From assembly GCA_964019335.1 (NCBI GenBank), contig OZ025657.1, forward strand, positions 434,001-498,000: 64,000 nt of DNA, given 5' to 3'. How positions within the stretch are numbered: position 1 is the first letter of the stretch; each line of letters opens with the position of its first letter. Under the pieces are notes generated by a model. It had not been told where the DNA came from. It ran no database searches and saw only the letters and a list, made by a program, of their open reading frames with translations. The position numbers were made by a program, and so were the translations under genes. This document shows, piece by piece, positions 32,239 through 43,665 of this stretch. Source of the DNA: Diplonema japonicum. Taxonomy: Eukaryota > Euglenozoa > Diplonemea > Diplonemida > Diplonemidae.

Positions 32239-32791
32239 TTCTTATTTGTCCGTGTCTGTAGGTAAATGTGTGCGTGAATTGAACGAAAATGTGTGTGAGG
32301 GCGCGGAACAAATAAAACAAAAAGGACATTCTGAACAAGTCTCGGGGAACAGGTTTTTGGTTTCTTCTTCGCGTTCCCCTCTCTTGGTGCACCTGCTTAA
32401 GGAGGAAGAATAACTTATTGTCTCTCTTTTGTTTTTTTTTTGTTTCCCCCGTCTCTCTTTTATTCTCTTTTTTTCTCTTTCTCTCTTTTTTAATTTTATT
32501 CTTTCCTTTGTTTTTTTTTTTGCTGTTCACACACGCGTCCCTTCTTTTCCCGGGGGGGGGGGGGGGGGGAGGTGGTCCCCTCCCCTTCTTTTTTCATTTA
32601 AAGAAAAGTTTCAGACAAAAGCAGCGCAAAAAAAAAAAAAAAAAAAAAACCATCCGAAGGTTGTCCGCCGTAATAAAAACCAGAAACCAAAAAAATGTCT
32701 CCAGGGTACGAACATGGAAAAAAAAAAAAAAAAAATGAAAAAAAAAGTAACATTTGAGAGAAGCATTTTTTGTTTCATCCCCCCCCCTCCC

Positions 32792-33708
32792 CTATGAGCA
32801 TTCAAGATCATCATCGCCAAACGCCCAACATTCAGCGCACTTAATAACGTAAGATGATGACCCACACAAAGGCGCATTGTCAAAGGACTCCGACTTCCCT
32901 GTGTATCCGTACTCAATGGTTTTGCCTTGCATGGAGAAGGCAAGGGAAGACCCACCACCAAAAGCTATTTCGTCAACATCGCACTTTACAAAAAATCGAT
33001 TCCTCCCCGACCACTGCCAGGAGCACAGTTCGTATTCGTCTGCATTATCCTGCTCTGTGGCCATGTTCTTGAAAGCGAAGACCATTGTCTCCCCGTTCCC
33101 GTAATGATATTTCTGGGGTTGCCAGGACTGTGCAGTGTATCCTCCAAAGGTCTCGCCGTCGATAGTCTGTATTACTACTATATTCGGACCTACGAATTCA
33201 GTTGATCGCAAGAATGAGGACATTAGAAACCCGTGTAGTCTAGTGCTGAACGCTAGGTCCCAATGTTGGGTGCCGTGGCGTGCGGGGAGGGTTTTGCAGA
33301 GTAATCGTCGTTTTTCATCATCCAGGAGTGGTTCCTCTCCCTGTAGCCCGCTGAGCCTTGGTATAAACGAGACTTCTTTCCCTGCCGTTTCTACGTGGTC
33401 CATGGGGTCGATTTCATCACTGCCGTCTTCGTCGCCCAACCCTAATCGCGGGCTTCCCGCTTCTACCCCTTGTTCCCCACCCCCTGTCAAAAAGGGCAGA
33501 AGTGGGGGGTGCTCTTCCAATGTAACAAGAAGATCTTTTGCATCGTTGGTGAGTTGCTGTTTTTTTTTTTTATTATTATTTTTATTTTAAATACCACAGC
33601 ATCCCACACAGCCATTTTTTGGTAATTTAAAGTGAACTCTGCGGCGAAGTTCAGAGTCTGCCGCAACGCGGTTTTAATAGACGACGCATCCAGCAGGGGT
33701 AGGACCTT

Positions 33709-33744
<36 letters not shown>

Positions 33745-34729
33745 ACACCGCAGGTGCAGTTCCATTTGTAAGGTATTTTCTTATAGTGACCTCGTTCCCT
33801 CCGAGCAGCCGGGTGAGGAACGATGTTGCCACGTTTATGATTATTTTCCGTACGTCCGTGTGGGTGGGGTGTGTTGGGGAAGGTGGTGGGGTGACAAACC
33901 GCAGGGGCAGCCACCTACTGCTGCTTCGCCTGCTCTGCGTGTTCGTAACAAGCGCCCACGACGTAGAAGCAAGGTAGTAGTGGACACGGGTCCTGAGAGA
34001 GAGCAGTTTGGACGCCAGGTCCGAAGGGGTTTCCGTGGGAAGAATCTGTAGGTGGAGGACCTCTTGAATAAGCGAATCTTCGGTTGTGCTGATAGACACC
34101 TCTTTTAGTAGCTTCACAGCCGCTCTCGATTTTTTGTAATTTCGTTCCTGTTTGATCCCCCCGTATTTAGCCAACGTCATTGATTTTTCAAGCCAGTGAG
34201 CTGCTGCACTAAACACGCAGTTTGCCTTGTAACACAACCCAACGTTGTACAACACAGACACACAGTCGAGCGTCGGCCAGAACATCTCTCGAAGCTTAAG
34301 CCACTCCTTGAAATCATATATTGCGGATTGATACGAATATTTGTAAAGATGGCATGTGCCCCGTCCCCTTAGAGCTTCCATGCAGACCTTGGTAGGTGTT
34401 TTTATGCCCATGCTGAACAAGGTTTCGGAACACACCAGGGCTTCATCAAAGAGGTTTGCGGCCTTTTGGTAACTCCCTTCCTTCTTGGAGATCAGTCCTA
34501 GGAGCCATCGTACTTCTTCCTCTTGGGTGAATCTGGTGACACCGACACCGACTTTTTTAATCATGGCCTCGGTTTCTTTCGCCTTGATTCTGCACTCTTC
34601 GTACTTCGCGTCTTTATACATTTGTCTCACTTCATCCAACGCAGATTTAATACTGTCCTCGTCAGGCTCATTCATAATTTCTTGATCTTCATTCTTAATA
34701 GTTGTTTTCGTGTCAATGGTTTCCGACAT
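32792..34729 (-). CDS. TPR-repeat protein with a C-terminal TLDc domain
   Basis: Three exons (introns 33706-33748 and 33557-33594) encode 618 aa. Residues 20-230 are TPR-like helices (YQKAANLFDEALVCS; VLYNVGLCYKANCVFSAAAHWLE). A helical stretch runs across both introns (SFLTRLLGGNEVTIRKYL / LPLLDASSIKTALRQTLNF). The last 170 residues are a TLDc domain, with LLDDEKRRLLCKTLPARHG, GYTAQSWQP and a Gly-rich end GGGSSLAFSMQG. TLDc proteins (OXR1, NCOA7 and TBC1D24 types) protect against oxidative stress and bind the V-ATPase. The junctions are phase 0 and remove in-frame stops. If the first intron were retained, the TPR part would end at 33743. Confidence 0.7.
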
Positions 34730-34846
34730 TTTTTTTTTTTTGGTTTTTCGTTCTCCAGGAAGAGAGATGTAAGGGGGGGGGGGGGACAAAAGAGAACGAG
34801 AGATAGGACCCTCTCTCACGCTCTGTGCTGTGGTGTGTATTCTGGT

Positions 34847-34880
<34 letters not shown>

Positions 34881-34885
<5 letters not shown>

Positions 34886-35060
34886 GTTAGTCCGTGTGGT
34901 CCGTCCTCCAATACAGCGCAGGGAGTCGACGTGCTCCACTCGCGTCTCCAAGAATGCCGTCCCCTGCCTTCGGGGTGCAGGTCTCAGTACATGCCACAGC
35001 CTCTTTGCTTTGACACCCAGGTCCTCCACCTTGCCTACTATACCGCGGTCGGGGGGAAAA
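34881..35060 (-). other. Coding-like GC-rich island, no complete gene
   Basis: About 170 bases between poly-A/T tracts read on the minus strand without stops and with coding-like composition (VEDLGVKAKRLWHVLRPAP). There is an ATG at 35029, but the frame runs into a T run. It might be an exon of an unrecognised gene, a 5' exon of the TPR-TLDc gene, or a relic. Confidence 0.3.
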
Positions 35061-35849
35061 AAAAGAAAAAAAAAATGAATGTTGAGTGAAGGGGGAGAAC
35101 GAAGAAAAAGAAAAGGAGAGAAAAAAAATATGGGGGATCAGCAACGGGCAATTAAATAAATAAATAAACGAGCGGAAAGAGCTTTCTGTGAATTTCAGAG
35201 AAAAAAAAAGGGGGGTCTTTTTCTTCTTGCCCCTCATGCTACATTTCATGATGAGCCCTAATCAGGCACAGAGAAATCTTTGGTGGTAGAACGGTGAGGT
35301 GGGAAAAAAGCTGGTAATTTGTGGGTTAAAGGAAACGGTGGGGAAAGGTTTTTTTTGGTAAGTGGACTGTGAATAGCGCCCCCCCCCCCCCCCCCCCAAA
35401 AAAAAAGGTGGAATCTGTGTGGTTTTAAACCACAAAGTAAAGCTGCAGCTAATTTTATTTTTTTTTTTGTTCTCGCCTTCCGCAGGTTGCATAAGATAAT
35501 AAAATCGTATTTTTAGAACCGTTGTTTTAAGAAGACAAAAAAAAAACCCCCCCCAAGAACCAATAAAAATTTGATAAATTTCGGCGGCCCCTTTTTTTTT
35601 TTTTCCCTTGCGTAAACAAGAATAATTCAAATTAACGAATGCCCTAAAAAGGGGAAGGGGGTATGGTCAGTACTAGGCATCTCTCAGTTTCGGACATATC
35701 TCGCGACTCCTCCAGGTGCTGTCCTCATCAGGCGAGAGGCACCCTTCAATGGCTCCTTTTAGCGTCCCAGCAGGTTGGAGAGTACTTTTCCCGACCGAAA
35801 CAATAATTGTAAATGAATTGTTAGTGTGTAATGTTAAAAAAAAAAAAGT
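35061..35849. other. Intergenic region
   Basis: Mixed A/T runs and a 21-base C run near 35380. The last part (35660-35740) is loosely similar to the flanks near 8800. No gene was recognised. Confidence 0.4.
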
Positions 35850-36170
35850 TGTCTCGATTTTAGTGGTGCCATGCAGTATGTGACACAGCGGCCACCCTTG
35901 TGAAACTTCGCCCCGAAGGCCCTCCCAAGTCCCCTGTGGTCCCGTAGAAAGTAAAAGTGGAGAGGTAAAGAAAGCTTGGAAATTGAAATAGGGAGAGGGG
36001 CCACAGAAGCAATTAAACACCAACTAGAGAGTTGTGGGAGGCTTGCTTCACTGGCACGATGCCGCGGGGAGGCTACTTGCCTGACCTGGTGAAGCCACCT
36101 CCTTGTTCGATGTAATGGGATAAGGGACTCTCCGTTGAGGGCGATGCTAACTGGCGCCACGCGTAGGGTG
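35850..36170. repeat. Dispersed repeat, copy 2
   Basis: Counterpart of 5390-5600 with the same block order and extra inserted segments. It lies in the 3' intergenic region of the channel gene. Confidence 0.6.
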
Positions 36171-36506
36171 GGCTCTCCACCCCCGTCCAGGTTTCCCCAC
36201 GTGTACGGCTTTAGAACGAGAGTTTCCCTTTCGCTTGTGTTTCTCCAAACCACAATTACCAGGAACCACCACAGGGAGGTTGGAAACATTGGTCCCCGAA
36301 AAAAGAAAGAAAAAAAAAGAGTCGAATAAACAACAAAATCCGCCAACTCTTTTTTTTTTTTCCCCTTCAACTAGCACTTTTCGAATTGTATGGTATTTTT
36401 TTTTTTTTTTTTTGTAAAAAAAGAGAGGGGGAACAAAACAAAAAAACAAAAAAAAAACAAAACAATTTTTTTCTGGAAAGAAAAAAAAGGGGGGGGGGAG
36501 GGAGCG

Positions 36507-38732
36507 TTAACTAACCTCACTCTTCAACCTGCGGCTCGGCAGGCTCGCCCGCGGTGTCACAGGTTCTATAAACAAGGACGATTGGCGCACAGGTGTCAAG
36601 AAAGTACTATTACTGTTGTTGCTTTCATCAGCAAGCCGCTCCACCGAACCCGTCGAAGCGGCAGAACTATGCCTCGCAGGGTACTTACTTTGGAGAGGAA
36701 GCTGTCGATGCGTAGAAGAATGGTGGAGGGTCGTGCGGGACGAAGAAAACCTATACACAGAACAACTGCTGCCTTTCCCACTCCTACTGCTACTTCTAGA
36801 AGAAGACCGGTCACCGTCAGAATCTATGGAAATACTAGGTGACGAGGGGCTGAAAAGGAAAGCACCAACTTGTTCCCCATTTCTTGTAGACATAAACTCG
36901 CTAACAGAATCCTCAGTACTACCAGAACTGCATGTGGTGTATCTATCTGAGGTCCGCACACAGAATTCCTCATCAAGAGATTCAATAACGTTTTCCCCCA
37001 GTGAAGTTCGGTGTTCGATTCTTCTTACCAATCGTTTCTCGAAATTCTCGAAGTGTTTTGCAAGATCTTCATGCCGGTGTATAGCAGCTTGGAACGACTG
37101 CCTTGTCAACAAGAATACAGTAGAACATTCGTTTGTCACCACCGCAGTCAAACGTTTTACTTCAGCCATCAACGCTACCTCTCCATAATTATCACCTGGT
37201 TTCAAGATTCGAACTGTGTTGCCTGTTTCGTCGACTACAGAAAGTTCCCCCGACCACACGAACATCATTTCACTACAGCGTTGTCCTATCGATACTATTT
37301 CCAACCCTGGGAGGAACACCTTCGGGACGAGCGATGTTTTTAAATCCATCACGATTTGTTTCGATTCAATCCCCTTGAACATCGGCATTTTCGACAACAG
37401 ATCCAGCCCGACATGATGGTTGACCTGACTCAAGAGTGATGGCGGAAGATCATTTAAAATATTGTTCGTTCCGATTCGGCCAGAAACCTTAAACACGTGT
37501 CGGTAGTAAGCACGGACTTCTGTTCGAAAATCCTGCGGAAGCTTGTGCCGTTTCAAACATGTTGTCACTTCGTCCAATTTCAACCGAAGCCGTTCCCTCG
37601 GGTTCTGATCCGCAACGTGCATCACAAACGATGAAACGGACGCCAACAATGTAGTGTACACACACAACCCCATCATCGCCACAACCAGCATAAAAATAAC
37701 CTGGTAGTCCGTTACGGGGAACTTACACGTCACACCAAATCCCACCATGTGTTTCAAAGACCATTCCACACCCTTCAGATACATTGTAAATGTGTCAAAC
37801 TGTGCAAAAACATCATCCGTTGAAGCAGCCAATGGTACCCTATCTGGAGGGAACTCCGCGTCATGTTTCAAGGCGTAGTACCACATACAGGATGTTAAAT
37901 GGACAAGCCACATACATACAACAACTTGTGTTGCTGCGTGAACACCGTACGGAGACAACATTCTACACACGTAAGGCGACGCGCTTAGCTTCTCTATCAC
38001 GAATTGCACACCGAAAGGGTACAGCTTGAAAAGACGGACAAACGGATTCCCCGAAAACACAAACCAACACAAAAACGACGTTGGCAGCATACAAACACAC
38101 TCTTGAAAGAAACCATTGTTGAAATAATGCTGTGAAGTGATCCGAGTTTGTGTGACACGCATTCCCATTTGCTCATAAGGCTTCACAAAGCTTATTAAGA
38201 GAAGTAACACTTGTATGATATCGAGTGTTAGTTCAAGTACCATCCAACCTTTGCTGCCTTCAAAGTTCATGCTTAGCCGATACGGTATTATGAGTCCATT
38301 AATTATGTGAATTGTGAATGATATTAGGAGCAATGTGACATCGATGGTGTCAACGGAAACCTCGCCGAAAATACGCTCGAAGAAGCCTTGGTTGGCCCTT
38401 TTTACAATGTTCTCCCCGCCCATCAACTTTAGAACTCTGTTCTTCTGCGTCTGCCGCAGTACTACGTTCTTAAAGCGGAACATAGCGGGGCGCTCCTGTG
38501 CCAGGGCCGCTTCCGAGTTGTCCTTTATCTTTATTGTCTCGTTTTTTTTCGAGACCTCAGTTCTTTTTGGCGCCTTCCAACTCATGTGCTTGCTCCCCTC
38601 AAGCATATCCATTGCATTGGTCCTCGGACTACTCGGGGAGCTCAACCCCAGCTCCACTGTCGCATCTATTTCTGACGCATGTGAATCAAGGCTGCATTCC
38701 ACAGTCATAGCAGGGATAACAACATCTTGCAT
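36507..38732 (-). CDS. Cyclic-nucleotide-binding-domain K+ channel (EAG/CNG/HCN type)
   Basis: The intact 741-aa frame shows a cytosolic N-terminus, six hydrophobic segments (residues of about 130-395), a pore loop with VGFG (as in EAG/hERG selectivity filters), a C-linker and a cyclic-nucleotide-binding domain at about 480-600. In that domain PGDNYGEVALMAEVKRLTAV keeps the Gly-Glu pair and an Arg, so ligand binding is possible. The S4 segment is poorly charged (FVRLFKLYPFGVQF), suggesting weak voltage sensing. The C-terminal 140 residues are Ser-rich. It is probably a plasma or flagellar membrane channel linking cyclic nucleotides to K+ flux. The PKA subunit in this window may not read cAMP, so this channel is a separate candidate reader. 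Confidence 0.85.
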   Translation of the reverse strand: MQDVVIPAMTVECSLDSHASEIDATVELGLSSPSSPRTNAMDMLEGSKHMSWKAPKRTEVSKKNETIKIKDNSEAALAQERPAMFRFKNVVLRQTQKNRVLKLMGGENIVKRANQGFFERIFGEVSVDTIDVTLLLISFTIHIINGLIIPYRLSMNFEGSKGWMVLELTLDIIQVLLLLISFVKPYEQMGMRVTQTRITSQHYFNNGFFQECVCMLPTSFLCWFVFSGNPFVRLFKLYPFGVQFVIEKLSASPYVCRMLSPYGVHAATQVVVCMWLVHLTSCMWYYALKHDAEFPPDRVPLAASTDDVFAQFDTFTMYLKGVEWSLKHMVGFGVTCKFPVTDYQVIFMLVVAMMGLCVYTTLLASVSSFVMHVADQNPRERLRLKLDEVTTCLKRHKLPQDFRTEVRAYYRHVFKVSGRIGTNNILNDLPPSLLSQVNHHVGLDLLSKMPMFKGIESKQIVMDLKTSLVPKVFLPGLEIVSIGQRCSEMMFVWSGELSVVDETGNTVRILKPGDNYGEVALMAEVKRLTAVVTNECSTVFLLTRQSFQAAIHRHEDLAKHFENFEKRLVRRIEHRTSLGENVIESLDEEFCVRTSDRYTTCSSGSTEDSVSEFMSTRNGEQVGAFLFSPSSPSISIDSDGDRSSSRSSSRSGKGSSCSVYRFSSSRTTLHHSSTHRQLPLQSKYPARHSSAASTGSVERLADESNNSNSTFLTPVRQSSLFIEPVTPRASLPSRRLKSEVS

Positions 38733-38902
38733 CTTTTTTTTTTTTTTTTTTTTGTTTCCCTTCTCCTCCCTCCTTTATGAGTCAGCGAGAAATGGAACAC
38801 TTTTTTTTTTCTTTCTTTTCTTTCTTTTTTTTTTTCTTCCGGAAAGAACGCGTCTCCTTTGTAAAAAGAAGACCAAAAAAAAACTCCCCCCCCCCCCCCA
38901 TT

Positions 38903-40498
38903 CTACAACGGCAGCGCATTTGCCTTCATTCTACCCCCTTTGTACCGGTTAATCTGTGACAATTTGTACTTCCCCGGAGACACTGCAGCTGGGCGGGTAC
39001 TGATGTGATTCTTCATAGTTTGCAACGCTACTGTGGTGTGCGATCTTTTAACGGTAGTGACCGGCTTCAGGACGTGGTCTGAGGGAAGGGTGGGTGGGGT
39101 ACGCGTTGCAAAGGTACGACCCAACCGGTGAGCCAGTGCGAGAGTGGCTTGGAAATCAGACGGATCGGGGGCAGAGGCTGTTTCGCTCTGCGGGCTTGGC
39201 GGCTCCACCGCGTCGTTCGTTGCGATGAAATTATTGAAGTTAAGCGCCTGCCCTCTGTCGATATCATTCGACCTCCCCAACAGCTTAGTTTGCAGGTCTT
39301 GAATCTGCGTGTTTAAATACATGGTGTTTTCTTCTAAGACCCTGGCACGCTGTGTTTTCTTCGACAGTTCTTCCACTGCAATTCGTTTCTCCTCATCGAC
39401 CATCACGCATTGGTTCAAGCCGCGACGGTACGACTCTTCCAGGGTTTGTAGATAATTGTGGATTTCCTTCACATTTGAGAAGTCGGTGACGGGGGTCGGC
39501 ACGGCGCTGGACTTTCCCTTCTCCCGAAGACAGCGGAAAATAAGTTGCGTCCTGTGCGCTTGTCCGAGATCGTCGGTTTTGATCAGATCAGGTTCCCTCA
39601 TTACCATGGCGTGGATCTTGGGGTCTGGCAATGCTTGGAGGACGTCGGAGGGAAGCTGTTTGACAATCTGGCACAGCATGATGGACCCGTAGTGCACTGT
39701 CAGCTCGTCCTCCGCGGTCCAACGTGAACTGTTTTGCTTGTTCGTGAACTCCAGAATGCCGATCGGTGTTTTTTGCGTCGACGACACCAACGGGAAGGCA
39801 ATGAAGTTCTTTGTTTCGTGCCCGAACTGCTGGTCCGCCGACCGGAACAGCGGCCGTATATCCGTCGTGATCTCCGCAATGTTGAAGGCGACTGTTGAGG
39901 TGAAAACCGACCCCTGCGCACCAGCGTGCGACGGAAGAACAACCTGCGGACAGTTCCCCACACTGCTGATTAACCTCAACGACGATGTCACCCTATCAAA
40001 CAGGTACAGGGCACCATGTGCTGCTTCGATTTGAGCTGCCAAGGCGGTCATGTGAAGATGCAATGTGAACCCAGCTGTTCTTTTCATGTCATGGTGTTTG
40101 GTGTGACTTCGCTTTTGAACAGTGGGGGCGTTTTGAGGAGGGGCTGATGGGGTGGGGGCTGGTGGTGGCAGGGTGTCTTTCAATATCAGCGGCTGGGATT
40201 TCTCGCGGATGGCATCGATTGCTGCTATCTTCTGCTTTCTCAGCAGGACCTCTTTTTCCGACTGGCTGAGCTTCCAGTTTTGAAACATCAACAGCACCTG
40301 GTCCTCGAAGCGTTTCGCCACGTTTTGTACGCCCTTCGCCACCCTCTCCCCCAGAACACCGTCGATCTCACCCACTTCCCTTGCCAACCTTGTCAAGTCA
40401 GTAATCTCCTGCATAACACTTTCTGTAAACGGTTGGAAGAGTGCATTCTCTGCCTGCGGAGTATCGGGTTCCTCGGAGGATTCGTCATTCTCCTCCAT
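38903..40498 (-). CDS. GAF-domain protein with coiled coil
   Basis: The frame encodes 531 aa in one exon. After an acidic N-terminus and a helical region comes a GAF domain at about residues 145-285 (ALYLFDRVTSSLRLISSVGN; NFIAFPLVSSTQKTPIGILE; FTNKQNSSRWTAEDELTV). A coiled coil follows at about 340-410 (TQRARVLEENTMYLNTQIQDL), then a disordered basic C-terminus. GAF domains bind cyclic nucleotides or other small ligands. There is no attached catalytic domain, so this may be a sensor or axonemal scaffold. The specific ligand cannot be inferred. Confidence 0.75.
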   Translation of the reverse strand: MEENDESSEEPDTPQAENALFQPFTESVMQEITDLTRLAREVGEIDGVLGERVAKGVQNVAKRFEDQVLLMFQNWKLSQSEKEVLLRKQKIAAIDAIREKSQPLILKDTLPPPAPTPSAPPQNAPTVQKRSHTKHHDMKRTAGFTLHLHMTALAAQIEAAHGALYLFDRVTSSLRLISSVGNCPQVVLPSHAGAQGSVFTSTVAFNIAEITTDIRPLFRSADQQFGHETKNFIAFPLVSSTQKTPIGILEFTNKQNSSRWTAEDELTVHYGSIMLCQIVKQLPSDVLQALPDPKIHAMVMREPDLIKTDDLGQAHRTQLIFRCLREKGKSSAVPTPVTDFSNVKEIHNYLQTLEESYRRGLNQCVMVDEEKRIAVEELSKKTQRARVLEENTMYLNTQIQDLQTKLLGRSNDIDRGQALNFNNFIATNDAVEPPSPQSETASAPDPSDFQATLALAHRLGRTFATRTPPTLPSDHVLKPVTTVKRSHTTVALQTMKNHISTRPAAVSPGKYKLSQINRYKGGRMKANALPL

Positions 40499-40761
40499 GG
40501 TGCTTTATGTCCCTCTTCCTTTTTTCTTTGCTTCATGGGGGGGGGATTTTTTTAGAGTAAAAATATAAAATGGGGGGAAGGGGGGAAAGGGGAAAGACGA
40601 AGGGAGGGAATGGGAAGAAAAAAAAAAAAATAACAATAAGAAAAAGTAATAACAGCTGAGTTTTGGGGGAACATTTGGGGGAGAGGATGGGAAAGAAAAA
40701 AAAAACTATAGGAAAATAAAAAAAATAAACAAAAAGAGGAAATCGCTTTTGAGAAGGTGAC

Positions 40762-40808
<47 letters not shown>

Positions 40809-42250
40809 GAGAAGTGGGAAAATGTGCGAGCACATACAGTCCTCCTTCCCTCCTCTCTCTTTCCCTTCTTTTCCTCCCCTTTACCTTACTTCGGGGTTTT
40901 CTTTTCTTTTTTTTTTTTCATTCTAATTGGTTTTAAAAAAAAAAATGTGTGGAGAACACAACTACGAACACTGCCGCCTGAAGCATTTCAACATACCGTA
41001 GGGACGATGGCATACAACTAAAAAAAAAAGAAGGGAAACTACCCCCCAGGAATGTAGGGGGCGTCTTATTCGCCATCTTCTTCTTTTTTTTTTCTTCTTC
41101 TTCTTCTTCTCTCTCTTCATCTTTTTCGTCTTCCTTCTTGAATTCTTAATTTCCGTTTTTTTTTTTTTTTTTTTTTTTAGTTCAAATAAAAAGGGGAGGG
41201 TGAGCCACTTCGCTTGTTTTTTCTTCTTCATTTTTTTTTTTTTTTTGTACAACTCGGAGGATCGAAGTGTTTTTTGAAGGAAGGAAAAAAAAAGGGGGAA
41301 GGAACTGAGGGAACAGAAGGTAGGGTAGGGAATGGAGGAGGGAATAACCAACCCTACCACCGATTGGGGGGGGGGGGGGGAGAGTAAAAATAAACTTAGC
41401 TTAGCTTATGTACATTGCTGATGACCAAGGGAGAGAAGGGAAGGGGTTGCTTTCCCCCCCCCCCCCCTCCACCACCCACTGACCACAATTACGAAGGAGG
41501 TTCAACAGTTAAACCACGCACGTACCTAGTGGAAAAAAAAAAGAAAAAGAAAGGAATACTATAACCAAGAAATCGAAACGGAAAAACTCTTCCCCCGAAA
41601 AATTCATGGACCAGGTGCGGGGCCCCTTGGGATTCTGAATTTTTTTTTTGCTATGATTTCACCAGACCACGTATCTTCAGGCATAGAAATATTTCAACCG
41701 AAAAAACGTTTCACTCCTAAAAATTTTTCACTTTTTTTTTCTTGGTTTTACAGTAATCAAAAAAAAATATAAACCCTCTTTTTCCTCCTTTTTGCTCTTG
41801 CTTTTTACCTCTGAAGTAAGGGGGTAAAAAAGAAAATGGGAATGCCCACGTACAAGTGCTGCTTCTTTTTTTTTTTTTTTTTTTTTTACTCCCTCATTTT
41901 TTTTCTCCCCCTCTTCTCTCCACTCTCACAGAGTTGGTTTTTTTTTTTTTCTCTTTTTTTTTTTCCCTTTTTTCTTTCCTTCTCTTTCATGGTTTTCTTA
42001 CAAAAGAAAAAAAAAAAAAGAATATGGGGGAGGAGTGCGTGTGGAATAAGAAAATACAAAGAGCAAAAAAAGAAATAAAGGGGGTTTAAAAAAAAAAAAG
42101 AGAGGAGATAAACTATTTTTTTTTGACACCTCATATCAGAATTAGCCCTCTTTTTTTAAAAATCTTCTGAAAAAGGCATAATTCATGACATGTTAAGTTA
42201 GTACATAAAGACAAAACAAAGATTTGGGGGAGTTTCAGGAAACATGGACA

Positions 42251-42279
42251 GGGGGGGGGGGGGGGGGGGGGGGGGGGGG
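42251..42279. repeat. 29-base G homopolymer
   Basis: An unbroken G run, the longest G run in this window, between mixed A/G sequence. It could form a G-quadruplex on the plus strand. Confidence 0.9.
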
Positions 42280-43136
42280 AAGAGGGTGCTGAGGGGAAGG
42301 GATTATTTTCTTTTTTTTCTTTTGTTTCTTTTTTTTTTAAAAGAAAAAAAGGAACTATTAAAAAAAAAATAAAAAAAAAGGACAAAAGTGCACTCAGAAG
42401 CTGCAGCTCATGTTTCCTTCTTTCTCTAGGTTCCCCCCCCCCTTTTTTTTCTTCCTTCTTCGCCTCTTTAAAACACAAAAAAAAAAATAAAGAAAAAGTA
42501 ATGCCTTTACTTCACCCTTCCCTCTTCCCCATAAGGGCATACTTAAAGGTAAAATAGCTATTTATTACCAAGCATCGATTCATAATTTAACACGAGTTTC
42601 CAGATTTTCTTTTCTTTTCCCGCACGAAGGCCCTGCAGGCCCTCGCAGGGGGAGAAAAAAAACAAAACAGGAGTTAAAAAATGGCCAGTTGCTGATAAGG
42701 AAGTAGTGGCACCTCACCCAAAGTCATGCGATTCACCCACCGCCTCTGCAGGTAGCGTTCGAAAAATTGTTCTTAAGTTAAAATATTCCAAACGCTGCCC
42801 AAAGAGGCAGGCTTTTGTAGAGCGAACGAAGAGAACCATGGGCGAAATGATATTTTGAAAAAAAGAAGAAGAAAATAGGGAAAACCAGAAAGAATAGAAA
42901 GAGAGGATATGATATTAAAAAAAAAGAAAAGAAGGAAAAAAAAAAAAGAAAAAAAAAACGTATTGCCTCTAAAATTTTTTATCAGTTGCCTCTCGATGCC
43001 TCCCTACCCTGAACAATTCCCCCCGCCGAGAAAAACACCGTTCACGGTAAAAAAGCAAAAGATTTTAACGCCTCTTCTTTGACTTTTTTTTTTTTTTTTT
43101 GGACATGGAAATAGCCTTTTTTCCCCCAAAAATTCT

Positions 43137-43210
43137 TTTTAGAGCAAAAAAAAAAAAAAAAAAAAAAAAGAGAGACATTTAAGGGTACCTGCGGTGTGGC
43201 AGAAATGTTA
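43137..43210. repeat. Short dispersed repeat, copy 1
   Basis: An A run followed by ACATTTAAGGGTACCTGCGG, then TGTGGCAG. The same order occurs at 55090-55175. Confidence 0.65.
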
Positions 43211-43665
43211 TTTCCCTTCACCGTGAACAATTTTTTCCCCCTTTCTTTTTGTTTCCTTTTTTTTTTTTTTTTTTTTTTTTTTTTCCATTTTTTTTTTTTA
43301 TACAGCCCACTCCTCTTCTTCGTAAGAATTGGTAGTATTCTTCTTTTTTCCATTTTTTTGTCTTTTTTTTGTGGAGTTTCTTTTTTTTTTTTCTTCTTCT
43401 TTTTTTTTTTTTTTTTTTCAATAACAGTCTAAGAAATTGGGAGGAGGGAATAGGGGAGGGTCAATGATGGGGGAATAAATCCTAAATCCAAAAACAGGGC
43501 CGGGGAATTCACCAGAATACTCTATCTGACCCGACATGGCTTGAAGTTGTACTTTTCCTACCGCCATCTATCTCTGCCCATGCCCGATCGCCCAAATGTC
43601 TTTACGCAAAATATAATATTTATTCTCCTTTTTAAGGCCCATCTGACCCCTCCGGGGAGGGTTCT

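Larger units (their letters stand above)
40499..43665. other. 3.2-kb gene-poor, homopolymer-rich region
   Basis: Contains long A and T runs, a 29-base G run at 42251-42279 and C runs. Two mixed-sequence islands (about 42500-42840 and 43440-43660) show no convincing frame, tRNA or rRNA. The element at 43137-43210 recurs at 55090-55175. Confidence 0.5.

Noticed and set aside
34730..35029. Extension of the TPR protein to an ATG at 35029
   Set aside because: The joining sequence is a T run read as poly-Phe. The ATG at 34729 has the usual A-rich context.
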